Shown here: one piece after another, positions 7,164 through 13,810 of the stretch
Position numbering within the stretch: the stretch's first letter is position 1
How the letters are laid out: each line of letters starts with the position of its first letter
Origin: Candidatus Saccharimonadota bacterium
GTDB lineage: Bacteria; Patescibacteriota; Saccharimonadia; Saccharimonadales; UBA7683
Reading direction: 5' to 3'
NCBI GenBank assembly: GCA_020427905.1
Contig: JAGQNU010000056.1
Span: 1-14,016, forward strand
DNA length: 14,016 bases
Position numbers and translations under genes: made by a program
The notes under the pieces: model-generated
Told to the model about the DNA's origin: nothing
Seen by the model: the letters and a program-made list of their open reading frames with translations, nothing else
Databases searched by the model: none

Positions 7164-7177
7164 GAGGTGAGAACCTC
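7164..7177 (+). promoter_or_regulatory. Ribosome-site hairpin with GAGA tetraloop directly before ATG 7178
   Basis: GAGGT (7164-7168), loop GAGA (7169-7172, a GNRA-type tetraloop) and ACCTC (7173-7177) pair perfectly, and the next bases are the ATG. The left arm is the Shine-Dalgarno itself (GGAGG context, 7163-7168). Folded, the hairpin would hide the ribosome site of the first gene. An upstream segment with CCTC and GAGG elements (7116-7129) could compete with it. Confidence 0.5.
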
Positions 7178-8008
7178 ATGACAAATGATCCGATGACCTT
7201 GGATCACGACGGAGTGCACTACAGCGTTGGGAAGCTGCGCAAGCAGACCACCGACTACCGTCTCTACCTCTGCACTGAGGTGGCAACGGGTCGGCTGTGT
7301 TTGCTGCAGATTCCGAGCGACGTATCTGGTAACGGCAATCTTGATCGAGCACAGTTCATTCTGGGTTTGCTCAAAGATGCTGCTGCCGAGTACGAGGAGT
7401 TGTACCTCGCCGATGGTGGCTCGACGCCACTGAGCTACGACCGACTGTTTCCGCAGGTGGTCGACAGCTTTGTAGTTGCTGAGCAAGATGCCAGGCGTGT
7501 CAACATCTTGGCGTTTACGGACGTCGAGACTGATCAGTTGTTCCCCCTCTCCAACGTTGAGCGGGCACGACAACGTGTTGATTTGAGGTCGAGTGCATGG
7601 GTGCTTGGGCGGTTGTTGAAGCTGCTCGCGTTCACCCATGAGCAAGGCATCACCATCAACGATCTGGATGCTCGGAACGTCCTTCTGTGGGCGGACCAGC
7701 ACTTTGCGTTGGTGCTCAATTGGGCGTCTGCACGCACTTATCTGGGAGAGATCCCGGCAACGGACGTGCAGGCTGACATCAGCCAAGTGGCACGTACCAT
7801 CTTCACTGCCATCGGTGGTGACGCTGATACGGGTGTCTACGAGTACGACGCTGGCGATGAAGATCGTCAGTACATCGAGTTCATCCAGAGCTTGATGTCC
7901 AGGAGCACGAGTCCAGGTAACGCTTACGCAGCGCATCACCAGCTCTACGAGCTGATTAATGTGTTGTGGGGGCGCGAATTCAGACCCTTCAAGACCCTGC
8001 CGCGCTAG
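7178..8008 (+). CDS. Protein-kinase-fold protein, probable pseudokinase, 276 aa
   Basis: The fold is read from a kinase-like catalytic loop and its surroundings: a helix WVLGRLLKLLAFTHEQG (141-157), then ITINDLDARNVLL (158-170), aligning with the HRDLKPENILL loop, then ALVLNWASA (177-185) at the DFG position. The catalytic Asp (D162) and loop Asn (N167) are kept. The loop Lys is Asp (D164), the metal-binding Asp of DFG is Asn (N181), and the strand-3 Lys position reads CLLQI (Q44). With three key positions changed, it probably binds a partner or nucleotide without normal phosphotransfer. It is short for a Ser/Thr kinase and has no membrane segment. It is the first gene of the GC-rich operon; its SD (GGAGGT) can fold into a hairpin. 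Being encoded next to a vWA protein recalls kinase/vWA modules in bacterial signalling and conflict systems. Confidence 0.7.
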   Translation: MTNDPMTLDHDGVHYSVGKLRKQTTDYRLYLCTEVATGRLCLLQIPSDVSGNGNLDRAQFILGLLKDAAAEYEELYLADGGSTPLSYDRLFPQVVDSFVVAEQDARRVNILAFTDVETDQLFPLSNVERARQRVDLRSSAWVLGRLLKLLAFTHEQGITINDLDARNVLLWADQHFALVLNWASARTYLGEIPATDVQADISQVARTIFTAIGGDADTGVYEYDAGDEDRQYIEFIQSLMSRSTSPGNAYAAHHQLYELINVLWGREFRPFKTLPR

Positions 8009-8012
8009 CGGC

Positions 8013-8024
8013 CAACAGAAAGAG
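8013..8024 (+). repeat. Leader repeat CAACAGAAAGAG, copy 1
   Basis: Twelve bases identical to 10632-10643, in both cases ending at the ribosome site of the next gene (vWA gene here). AGAGAGG follows and ATG 8033 lies 9 bases after the copy. Confidence 0.6.
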
Positions 8025-8032
8025 AGGCCCTC

Positions 8033-9199
8033 ATGGGCAGTAGAACATTCACGCGTACTGCGTTTGACGATTCACTTCGTATGCGCAGTATCTCCACGAG
8101 TCACGCGTCGCGTGCGGGCGAGGAGACGGTTCGCAACACAGGCAAGCTGGACCCCTTGGTGGATCCTGCTGAGTTCGGTGTTGTCCGTCGTTCGTTGGTG
8201 CGGTTCGACGATCGCCCTGACGGTACGCTCGAGATGACGATGGGTTGCTCCATGCCGATCGAGTGTCGGCTGGACAGCACTGGGAGCGTTGGTCGCACCA
8301 ACGTGAACAACGCCATGAAGGTCCTCCCGGACTTGTACGAGCTCTGCTCGGGCGTTCTTCCTGGGTACGACGTCCACGTGGCCATCGGCATCTTCGGTGA
8401 CTGCAGGGACCAGTTCGTGCTCAATCGACCGCAGTACGAGATGGAGGCTGACAAGATCGTCAACCAGTTGTCCCTGATGAACCCCGAGAACGGTGGTTGG
8501 GGCAACGGGCATGAGGATCCTCAGTACGGGTTGTTCGGAGGCGCCTACCTGGTGGCGGCATATGCCAATGCCATCGGGCTCAAGCGCTACGACTTCACCA
8601 TCTCGGACGAGCCGGCTCAGCCGATGCTCAGCGAGGGGCAGCTCACGCGGATCTTCGGCCCTGAGGTGTTCGCCAAGTGCCGCACCAACGGGTTCAACAT
8701 CGATCCCAACGATCTGCCAACCACCAACGAGGTGGTCCAGGATCTGTTGAAGCAGGCGCATGCCTTCTTCCTGCAGTTCGGAGCGCAATATCACAACACC
8801 AACTCGTTCTGGGTGGACCTGATGGGTCCGGAACGTGTCGTGCAGGTGCCTCGCATCGAGGTGGTCCCGCAGATGCAGGCCGTGATCGTTGGGCTCACCG
8901 AGGGCACCTTGGCGTTGGATCAGGTTCCCGATTTCTTGGTCGAGCAGAAGCTCGATCGAGACGTCATCAAGCAGATCCAGCGATCGGTGGCCAACATCCC
9001 GATCGGTGCGCAGGTACCGCTCAGGCAGGCCATCATCGATGCGGGTCACGAGATCCCCAAGGCGGGTGATGTGTTCCGCGTCAAGCCCGACGTCTTCAGT
9101 CGAGAGAATCTGTGGCCGCTGACGGCCGAGGAGCTCGCTGAGCTCCCGGCGGTCGAGGTCACGGATGACTCGCCTGTCATCAGCGACGACTGGCTCTGA
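8033..9199 (+). CDS. von Willebrand factor A (MIDAS) domain protein, 388 aa
   Basis: The vWA fold is recognised from a complete MIDAS-type motif D81-S-T-G-S85 at the end of the first strand (PIECRLDSTGSVG), a helix, then a second strand VHVAIGIFGDCRD with the conserved Asp (D123), and later GNGHEDPQYGLFGGAYL (157-173), matching the G-x-x-E/D-P-x-x-x-x-x-A helix start of vWA domains. The domain spans roughly 60-220. The remaining ~170 residues are not recognised; they include an acidic C-terminus (LAELPAVEVTDDSPVISDDW). There is no signal peptide, so it should act in the cytoplasm as a metal-dependent protein-binding scaffold. It is gene 2 of the GC-rich operon, 24 bases after the pseudokinase, with AGAGAGG as ribosome site. 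The partner is unknown; the neighbouring gene products are the obvious candidates. Confidence 0.85.
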   Translation: MGSRTFTRTAFDDSLRMRSISTSHASRAGEETVRNTGKLDPLVDPAEFGVVRRSLVRFDDRPDGTLEMTMGCSMPIECRLDSTGSVGRTNVNNAMKVLPDLYELCSGVLPGYDVHVAIGIFGDCRDQFVLNRPQYEMEADKIVNQLSLMNPENGGWGNGHEDPQYGLFGGAYLVAAYANAIGLKRYDFTISDEPAQPMLSEGQLTRIFGPEVFAKCRTNGFNIDPNDLPTTNEVVQDLLKQAHAFFLQFGAQYHNTNSFWVDLMGPERVVQVPRIEVVPQMQAVIVGLTEGTLALDQVPDFLVEQKLDRDVIKQIQRSVANIPIGAQVPLRQAIIDAGHEIPKAGDVFRVKPDVFSRENLWPLTAEELAELPAVEVTDDSPVISDDWL

Positions 9200-9237
9200 T
9201 CAGTCGTCGGTCATCGACCCTAGAGAGAGGTGCTGAC

Positions 9238-10611
9238 ATGACCCACAAGGTCTACGTCGTCACCGATCTCGGGGTCGGTGACGGTGGCAAAGGTGGTGTG
9301 GTGCATAGGGTAGCAACTATGCAGCGCGCCCACACGATCATCAAGCGTGGTGGCGCGCAAGGAAGCCACGGTGTTCGCACCTCGAGAGGCGAGACGTTCG
9401 CGTTTAGCCAATGGGGGTGTGCAACATTTGAGGGAATCCCAACACATTTGTCTAATCAGATGGTGGTCTCTCCCGAGGGGCTGCTTAATGAGGCAGATGC
9501 GCTACGTTATGACGGTGGTATCTACGACCCATTCAGCATGCTGAGTGTGGACGAGGAGGCACTGTGTGCAACGCCGTTTGACGGCATTGCATCACGCATT
9601 AAGGAGTTGGCGCTTGGTGATACTCCACGTGGCACCGTCGGTTCTGGCGTAGGTCAGGCATACCGGCGATATCGCGTGGATCCATCGAGTGCAATTCTGG
9701 TCCGAGATCTGAGGGGCTCTGAGCTACGGGACAAGCTCGCGTTCAACCGCTTGCTTGTGCAGAACGAGCTCCAGTACATCATCGAGTACGAGTACGATCC
9801 CGAGGATCGTGCCACACTCGCCGAGGAGGTTCGCCTCCTCTACGATGATGGGTTCTTGGACTATGTCGTTGAGCGGTTTGAGCAGGCTGCACAGCTTGCT
9901 CGCATCGTTCCTCACGACTACCTGGCTGGAGCAATCCTGGGCCAGGAGGGCGTGGCGGTAGTAGAAACCTCCCATGGGGTGTTATCTGACCGCGAGGTTG
10001 GATTTCATCCACATACGAGCGCTCTGAGAACGCTGCCGCGCTTTACGCAAGGCATCTTTGACGAGTGCGGGTATGACGGGCAGGTTGTAAACCTTGGCAT
10101 TACACGGGCCTACGGAATCCGTCATGGAGCCGGGCCGATGCCAACTGATGATCCAAACATGGCTGAGCAACTGCTTCCAGGCAGTCACAAGGACGAGAAC
10201 CGATATCAGGGTCGAGTCCGTGTGGGTGCATTGGATCTGGTGTTGCTACGATACGCCCTTGCGGCGTGTGGTGGTGCGGCTGCGTACGATGGCTTGGCCA
10301 TCACGTGGTTTGATCAGCTTGTTGAGAACGGATCATGGCCAGTGTGTCATCGCTATCGCCAGGGCGCAGAGGACCTCGAGTTCTTTACTCCTGATGGTGA
10401 TATCAGGCTTGGGGGTAGCCAGGAGCATCAAGCTGCTCTTGCGCAGGCTCTCCAAGCGTGCGAACCAGAAGTGGTGTCAGCACCTATCGATGACAGTGTA
10501 AGTATGGATGAGCTCTACGCTCTCTGTGCTCGCACGTTTGAAGAGGCCCTGGAAGTACCGGTTCGAATGGTTTCATTCGGGCCGACGGAAGAGCACAAGC
10601 TCTGTAAGTAA
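9238..10611 (+). CDS. Diverged adenylosuccinate synthetase (PurA/PurZ family) homologue, 457 aa
   Basis: PurA joins IMP and aspartate with GTP. Here the fold landmarks remain but are altered. The P-loop-like GDEGKGK is GDGGKGG (14-20, catalytic Asp D15 and K18 kept). GGHNAGH is GGAQGSH (38-44, catalytic His H44 kept). GTTGRGIGPAY is GTVGSGVGQAY (132-142, Arg to Ser). The segment before the PFPT loop reads AYGIRHGAGPMPTD (291-304). The aspartate-binding loop TTGRxRR-x-GW is RYQGRVRVGALD (322-333), and the guanine-recognition TKxD reads TWFD (356-359). So the catalytic pair survives while the amino-acid loop and base-recognition residue have changed, suggesting another substrate or nucleotide. 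D15 differs from the Ser reported at this position in phage PurZ. It starts at ATG 9238 after AGAGAGG. A housekeeping purA would not be expected between vWA and SAM-like genes. Confidence 0.85.
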   Translation: MTHKVYVVTDLGVGDGGKGGVVHRVATMQRAHTIIKRGGAQGSHGVRTSRGETFAFSQWGCATFEGIPTHLSNQMVVSPEGLLNEADALRYDGGIYDPFSMLSVDEEALCATPFDGIASRIKELALGDTPRGTVGSGVGQAYRRYRVDPSSAILVRDLRGSELRDKLAFNRLLVQNELQYIIEYEYDPEDRATLAEEVRLLYDDGFLDYVVERFEQAAQLARIVPHDYLAGAILGQEGVAVVETSHGVLSDREVGFHPHTSALRTLPRFTQGIFDECGYDGQVVNLGITRAYGIRHGAGPMPTDDPNMAEQLLPGSHKDENRYQGRVRVGALDLVLLRYALAACGGAAAYDGLAITWFDQLVENGSWPVCHRYRQGAEDLEFFTPDGDIRLGGSQEHQAALAQALQACEPEVVSAPIDDSVSMDELYALCARTFEEALEVPVRMVSFGPTEEHKLCK

Positions 10612-10631
10612 TACCGCATCAACCCACTCAT

Positions 10632-10643
10632 CAACAGAAAGAG
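10632..10643 (+). repeat. Leader repeat CAACAGAAAGAG, copy 2
   Basis: Identical to 8013-8024. Here it precedes the SAM-like gene, with AGAGG as ribosome site and ATG 10652 eight bases after the copy. Confidence 0.6.
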
Positions 10644-10651
10644 GTACGGAC

Positions 10652-11857
10652 ATGGCCGACCAGGCCCCTGACCCCACCGAACCGTCCGTGGAGGCCCCCG
10701 AGGCCACCGCGGACCCGACCCCCGCCGACCCCGTGTCGGCTCCCACCGTGGATGGCGACCCGGTCGTCGTCAAGCTCACCGAGCTCGGCGTCGAGCCCGA
10801 CGTCATCGTGGAGATCCAGAACACCCTTGGCGTGTCGTCGGTCGACGACCTGTCGTCGCTGGCCGAGAAGGACCTCATCGAGGTTGGCATGAAGGTGGTG
10901 CCGGCCCGCAAGCTGGTCGCTGCCTTCGCCCCTGTGGCGAGCACCACCGATACCGCTGCGTTCACTGCGGCGGCGCTGGACAACCTGCCGAAGGTCCCGG
11001 ACGACGGGCCCTGGCTGGATGCCCTCAAGGCAGGTGGTGTCCGACGTGTCGACCAGTCGACGGTCATCTCGGCCATCCGTGCGGGGCTCGCCTCGCGTGT
11101 CGGCCTGTTCGGCGTCACCGCCAAGCTGGCGGCTGCCATGGAGGAGTACGCCAAGCTCAACGACGAGCCCGTCGACGAGCAGTTCTACACCCTCCAGAAC
11201 CGGCTCACCCAGCGCAACTATGCGGAGATCTTCGCGGCGTTGCCCGGGTTCAACGGTCGCATGGTGACCGAGTCGCGCAAGAAGGAGCTGTTCAGCCGGA
11301 TCAACGACTACCTGTGGCCGGCGATCATCGACTTCTACCAGCAGCTGGACACGTGGTACAAGGGCTGGATCGAGAACGCGGGCAACCCGCTCAACCTCCT
11401 GCCCCTGCTGGCCGGCGGCACGGCGGGTGGTGTCATGCCTCCGGGCATGATGGCCGCTCCCGACACCGGGATCCTGCGTGATCACGCCGATGCCATCAAC
11501 GACGCCATCAACAAGGTGTTCGCCGGTACCGGGGTGCAGATCGCTGCTGCGGTGGCGTACGACGCCAACGAGATCAAGAAGTCGCTGGAGGACCCCGGTC
11601 TTCCGGCGCTGATCGGTGCAGCCAACCGTGACCAGATGCTCAAGCTGCTGGAGGTCGCGGTCCCAGCCACCTACCCTCGGCTGGAGATCAACCTGACCCG
11701 CTTCGTGCTTGCCACGATGCAGGTCAACGATCAGCCGGCAGGCGACGAGGAGCTTCGGTTCTTCGGTTCGCTGTACACCCTCGGCCAGCAGATCCCCTGG
11801 GGTCAGCTGGGCGTGGGTGGCGGCACGTTCCAGGGTGTCGCGGGCAACCGGCTCTGA
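10652..11857 (+). CDS. SAM-like-domain protein with disordered N-terminus, 401 aa
   Basis: The whole protein is not recognised. Residues 1-37 are rich in Pro, Ala, Asp and Glu and look disordered. Residues 40-92 resemble a SAM-type helical domain: KLTELGVEPDVIVEIQ, then GVSSVDDLSSLAEKDL, then IEVGMKVVPARKLV, with the DL-x-x-x-G-M and A-R-K-L features of SAM helices 3-5. The rest (about 115-401) looks mostly helical, including DYLWPAIIDFYQQLDTWYKG (219-238), a Gly/Met/Pro-rich break GGTAGGVMPPGMM (255-267), and an amphipathic end. No enzyme motif is visible. The start is the ATG at 10652, with AGAGG eight bases upstream; a longer open frame begins inside the preceding gene and is ignored. The sampled GC is the highest of the operon. 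SAM domains oligomerise or bind proteins, so an adaptor or scaffold role is a guess. Confidence 0.75.
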   Translation: MADQAPDPTEPSVEAPEATADPTPADPVSAPTVDGDPVVVKLTELGVEPDVIVEIQNTLGVSSVDDLSSLAEKDLIEVGMKVVPARKLVAAFAPVASTTDTAAFTAAALDNLPKVPDDGPWLDALKAGGVRRVDQSTVISAIRAGLASRVGLFGVTAKLAAAMEEYAKLNDEPVDEQFYTLQNRLTQRNYAEIFAALPGFNGRMVTESRKKELFSRINDYLWPAIIDFYQQLDTWYKGWIENAGNPLNLLPLLAGGTAGGVMPPGMMAAPDTGILRDHADAINDAINKVFAGTGVQIAAAVAYDANEIKKSLEDPGLPALIGAANRDQMLKLLEVAVPATYPRLEINLTRFVLATMQVNDQPAGDEELRFFGSLYTLGQQIPWGQLGVGGGTFQGVAGNRL

Positions 11858-11879
11858 ACCCCTGGATGTAACCCATAAG

Positions 11880-11920
11880 AGTGGGCCCGGCGCAGCAACG
11901 AGGCTGCAGCCGGGCCCACT
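11880..11920 (+). terminator. Strong GC-rich hairpin, first of two tandem terminators
   Basis: A perfect 12-bp inverted repeat (AGTGGGCCCGGC 11880-11891 with GCCGGGCCCACT 11909-11920) continues as a 5-bp stem (GCAGC/GCTGC), with a one-base bulge and a 6-base loop. It begins 22 bases after the stop of the SAM-like gene. No T-run follows, so it is of the I-shaped type reported for actinobacteria, or an RNA-stabilising hairpin. Confidence 0.75.
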
Positions 11921-11926
11921 AGGGCT

Positions 11927-11971
11927 GAGGACCCTTTGATGCAACACAAGTTGTTGCGCGGGGTCCTCTTT
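11927..11971 (+). terminator. Second tandem terminator hairpin with short T tail
   Basis: GAGGACCC (11927-11934) pairs with GGGTCCTC (11961-11968), followed by TTT. Inside, GCAACA (11941-11946) pairs with TGTTGC (11952-11957) across an internal loop. It ends 12 bases from the stop of the convergent gene at 11984 and marks the drop back to AT-rich sequence. Confidence 0.75.
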
Positions 11972-11983
11972 AAATACCAAAAA

Positions 11984-13810
11984 TTAATGTAGTTGTGGCA
12001 CAAAAACTGTTTGAAGATACGTGGCGGTAGCCAACCGTCGGTAGCCTGCATCCCAAAATACGCTATCTCCATCTACTGCTGCTTTATGCTCCCACTCAGG
12101 TGTACCCTGTGGTGGCATATGGCGACGGTATCCTTTGTGCATAAGTCTGTATTGCAGATAGTCTTGCTCTAAGCGCTCCAAAATAAATCCTCTATCTAGA
12201 GTATTGGGGTCTACGGCATCACTTGCAAAGAAGTATCCTGGTAACAATTTACTTTGCACAGTCTGAATTGTAGAATCCTCCCCAATGTAGACAGTGTTAA
12301 ATATCAAATGGCTCCAGTATGGATCGGCAGTGTGCGGCTCGCCATCTTTAAAATCATGTATCGAGTAGTAGCCTTGCTGCTCTTGGAGCCAAATCAATAT
12401 CGGTTGCTCTTCACCGTAATACGCAAACAATTGTGTGATTGCCTCGGTAATCTCTCCACGTCTACCCAACGGGGTTTCTGGTGCAATAAATAGCGTAATA
12501 TCAACATCTGAGTTTGGTTCTCCATAGCCTTTGACACGTGAGCCACCAAGCGCGGCCATTTGCAGTACATGCTTACCAATTTCTGGCAATTTTCTGACGT
12601 TTTGAAGAAGTGTTGTGGCGTGGGCTATCTCGCGGGCTAAATCGGTCTCAGGAGATACGTGTGATCGTAAGTTTGAGAAATAAATCCCCAGATCTGAGAC
12701 AGCAGAGTAGTCGAGTGCCCCGACAGACACCATGTGACGGATAGTTTTGTTTACTTGCTCACGTGAATCAGCATCGAGCTCGCTATCTGAGAGTAGCGTA
12801 CGAACATCAGCTACAACTTGCTCACGACTAATGTCTCCTTTGTGTATGACGGCATGTTGTCGTAGCGACTCGAGATATACTCGGTTATGGAGTGGTGATT
12901 TATTGAAAAGGGCGTTGCGCAATCTTGGTGCAGTTAATTCACCTGATTGTAAAAGTTGGGTCAAATCACCTGCAGTTATCTCAACAAACTGCAGTAGTTT
13001 TTGTTGGATGAGCCACCAGCGTCGTCTTGGCGGAAGATCACATGGGAGCTCTTGGTGTTCATCTGATAACATTGCCTTGATAGAGCGAATAATGCCAGTA
13101 AAGCTCTGCGGGTGTGCTGACTCGCTATTATCCTCAGGGATGAGGTTATCTGGACTTGATTCAACCTGCCCCATATCACCGAGTACCATAAGTGCTTCAT
13201 CTATACTTTGTTTGAGTACAGGATCTGAAATCGTACGAGCGAAGTTTTGTATCTGCTCTGCTTTTATCCACCCGTGATCAACGAGTATGGGTATCAGGTG
13301 GGCAGCCTTCACGACACGAGGCATAGACTCATCCTCTAATTCAGCCTCAGATACATCGCCATCAACAAAATTTGCCCTCACGTCTTGTGTACTCAAAAGT
13401 TGTTGCCAGGCATCAAGGTAACTTTCGCGGAAGCTTGAAACAGCTGAATCGAGTTCAGGATCATCGGTCTCCCAATCTGCATGTGGCAGTAACTCAAACG
13501 GAAGATACAACGCAAGGCGCTGGTAGCTCGTGTCGGATAGTACATCCGACAGCGCCGAGAACATACTAATAGCTTCATTGTGGGTAACCTCACCATTTGT
13601 AATGAGACTTTCAATCGGATCTCCTGATTTCGCTTTGTCTAGCACTGTTTCAACAGTGAGTAATTGCTCGCGTCGCTGCACAGCCTGGGCGTACAACTCA
13701 GGATTATGTGGCCATTGTTCCTGTAGATAATCACTGTCTATCAGTGACTCTGCTATTGGCCTATACACTATAAGTCGTGATTTATCACCAGTGTACATCT
13801 CATCGTTCAT
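11984..13810 (-). CDS. Nucleotidyltransferase-domain protein with long helical-repeat N-terminus, 608 aa
   Basis: The C-terminal part carries a polymerase-beta/MNT-type nucleotidyltransferase signature: GGSRVKGYGEPNSDVDITLF beginning near residue 422, with the GS pair and the metal-binding D-V-D (about 435 and 437). The usual third acidic residue on the later strand is not evident; the candidate strand reads PILIWLQ. The N-terminal ~400 residues are helical with loosely repeated units (ESLITNGEVTHNEAISMF, then IPILVDHGWIKAEQIQNF, then TQLLQSGELTAPRLRNAL). The last ~60 residues hold an aromatic, basic helix-rich region (QYRLMHKGYRRHMP). The start at 13810 (ATG-AAC-GAT-GAG) is chosen because a TATAAT -10 sits seven bases upstream, so the mRNA is probably leaderless; the open frame continues upstream to 13846 without a better start. 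The substrate, whether RNA, protein or a small molecule such as an antibiotic, is unknown. Confidence 0.8.
   Translation of the reverse strand: MNDEMYTGDKSRLIVYRPIAESLIDSDYLQEQWPHNPELYAQAVQRREQLLTVETVLDKAKSGDPIESLITNGEVTHNEAISMFSALSDVLSDTSYQRLALYLPFELLPHADWETDDPELDSAVSSFRESYLDAWQQLLSTQDVRANFVDGDVSEAELEDESMPRVVKAAHLIPILVDHGWIKAEQIQNFARTISDPVLKQSIDEALMVLGDMGQVESSPDNLIPEDNSESAHPQSFTGIIRSIKAMLSDEHQELPCDLPPRRRWWLIQQKLLQFVEITAGDLTQLLQSGELTAPRLRNALFNKSPLHNRVYLESLRQHAVIHKGDISREQVVADVRTLLSDSELDADSREQVNKTIRHMVSVGALDYSAVSDLGIYFSNLRSHVSPETDLAREIAHATTLLQNVRKLPEIGKHVLQMAALGGSRVKGYGEPNSDVDITLFIAPETPLGRRGEITEAITQLFAYYGEEQPILIWLQEQQGYYSIHDFKDGEPHTADPYWSHLIFNTVYIGEDSTIQTVQSKLLPGYFFASDAVDPNTLDRGFILERLEQDYLQYRLMHKGYRRHMPPQGTPEWEHKAAVDGDSVFWDAGYRRLATATYLQTVFVPQLH

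Larger units (their letters stand above)
7051..11971 (+). other. GC-rich, probably horizontally acquired four-gene operon
   Basis: From promoter to double terminator, four co-directional genes (pseudokinase, vWA protein, PurA-like enzyme, SAM-like protein) are spaced by 24, 38 and 40 bases and each has its own AGAGG-type ribosome site. Sample lines counted by eye give 58% G+C (7681-7740), 65% (8581-8640), 50% (9481-9540) and 70% (11041-11100), against 48% (6061-6120) and 37% (12241-12300) in the flanks. Composition varies between its own genes, with the PurA-like gene lowest in the sample. No transposase, integrase, tRNA or flanking direct repeat is visible. A source among high-GC bacteria, such as an actinobacterial host of an epibiont, is an inference. 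Confidence 0.75.

Noticed and set aside
7118..7939. Minus-strand open frame of 273 codons opposite the pseudokinase gene.
   Set aside because: The plus strand has the SD, promoter and kinase-fold motifs; the antisense translation has no recognisable pattern.
8072..9049. Minus-strand open frame of 325 codons opposite the vWA gene.
   Set aside because: Antisense shadow of a GC-rich gene with clear domain content on the plus strand; no start signal or recognisable motif.
9238..10611. Identification of the PurA-like protein as phage PurZ (2-aminoadenine pathway).
   Set aside because: The catalytic Asp position is kept as Asp, unlike the Ser reported in PurZ; no PurZ partner genes (DatZ, MazZ) or DNA polymerase are nearby.
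10508..10651. Upstream extension of the SAM-like gene (48 more codons, overlapping the PurA-like gene).
   Set aside because: It overlaps the preceding gene in another frame, and AGAGG stands eight bases before ATG 10652, followed at once by a typical acidic/proline N-terminus.
7051..11971. Island borders as an integrase- or IS-mediated insertion.
   Set aside because: I found no integrase, transposase, tRNA end or flanking direct repeats; transfer is inferred only from composition and gene content.
10631..11980. Long minus-strand open frame (449 codons) opposite the SAM-like gene.
   Set aside because: It is the antisense shadow of GC-rich coding sequence; the translation is His/Arg/Val-rich low-complexity, it has no ribosome site, and it runs through the terminator hairpins.
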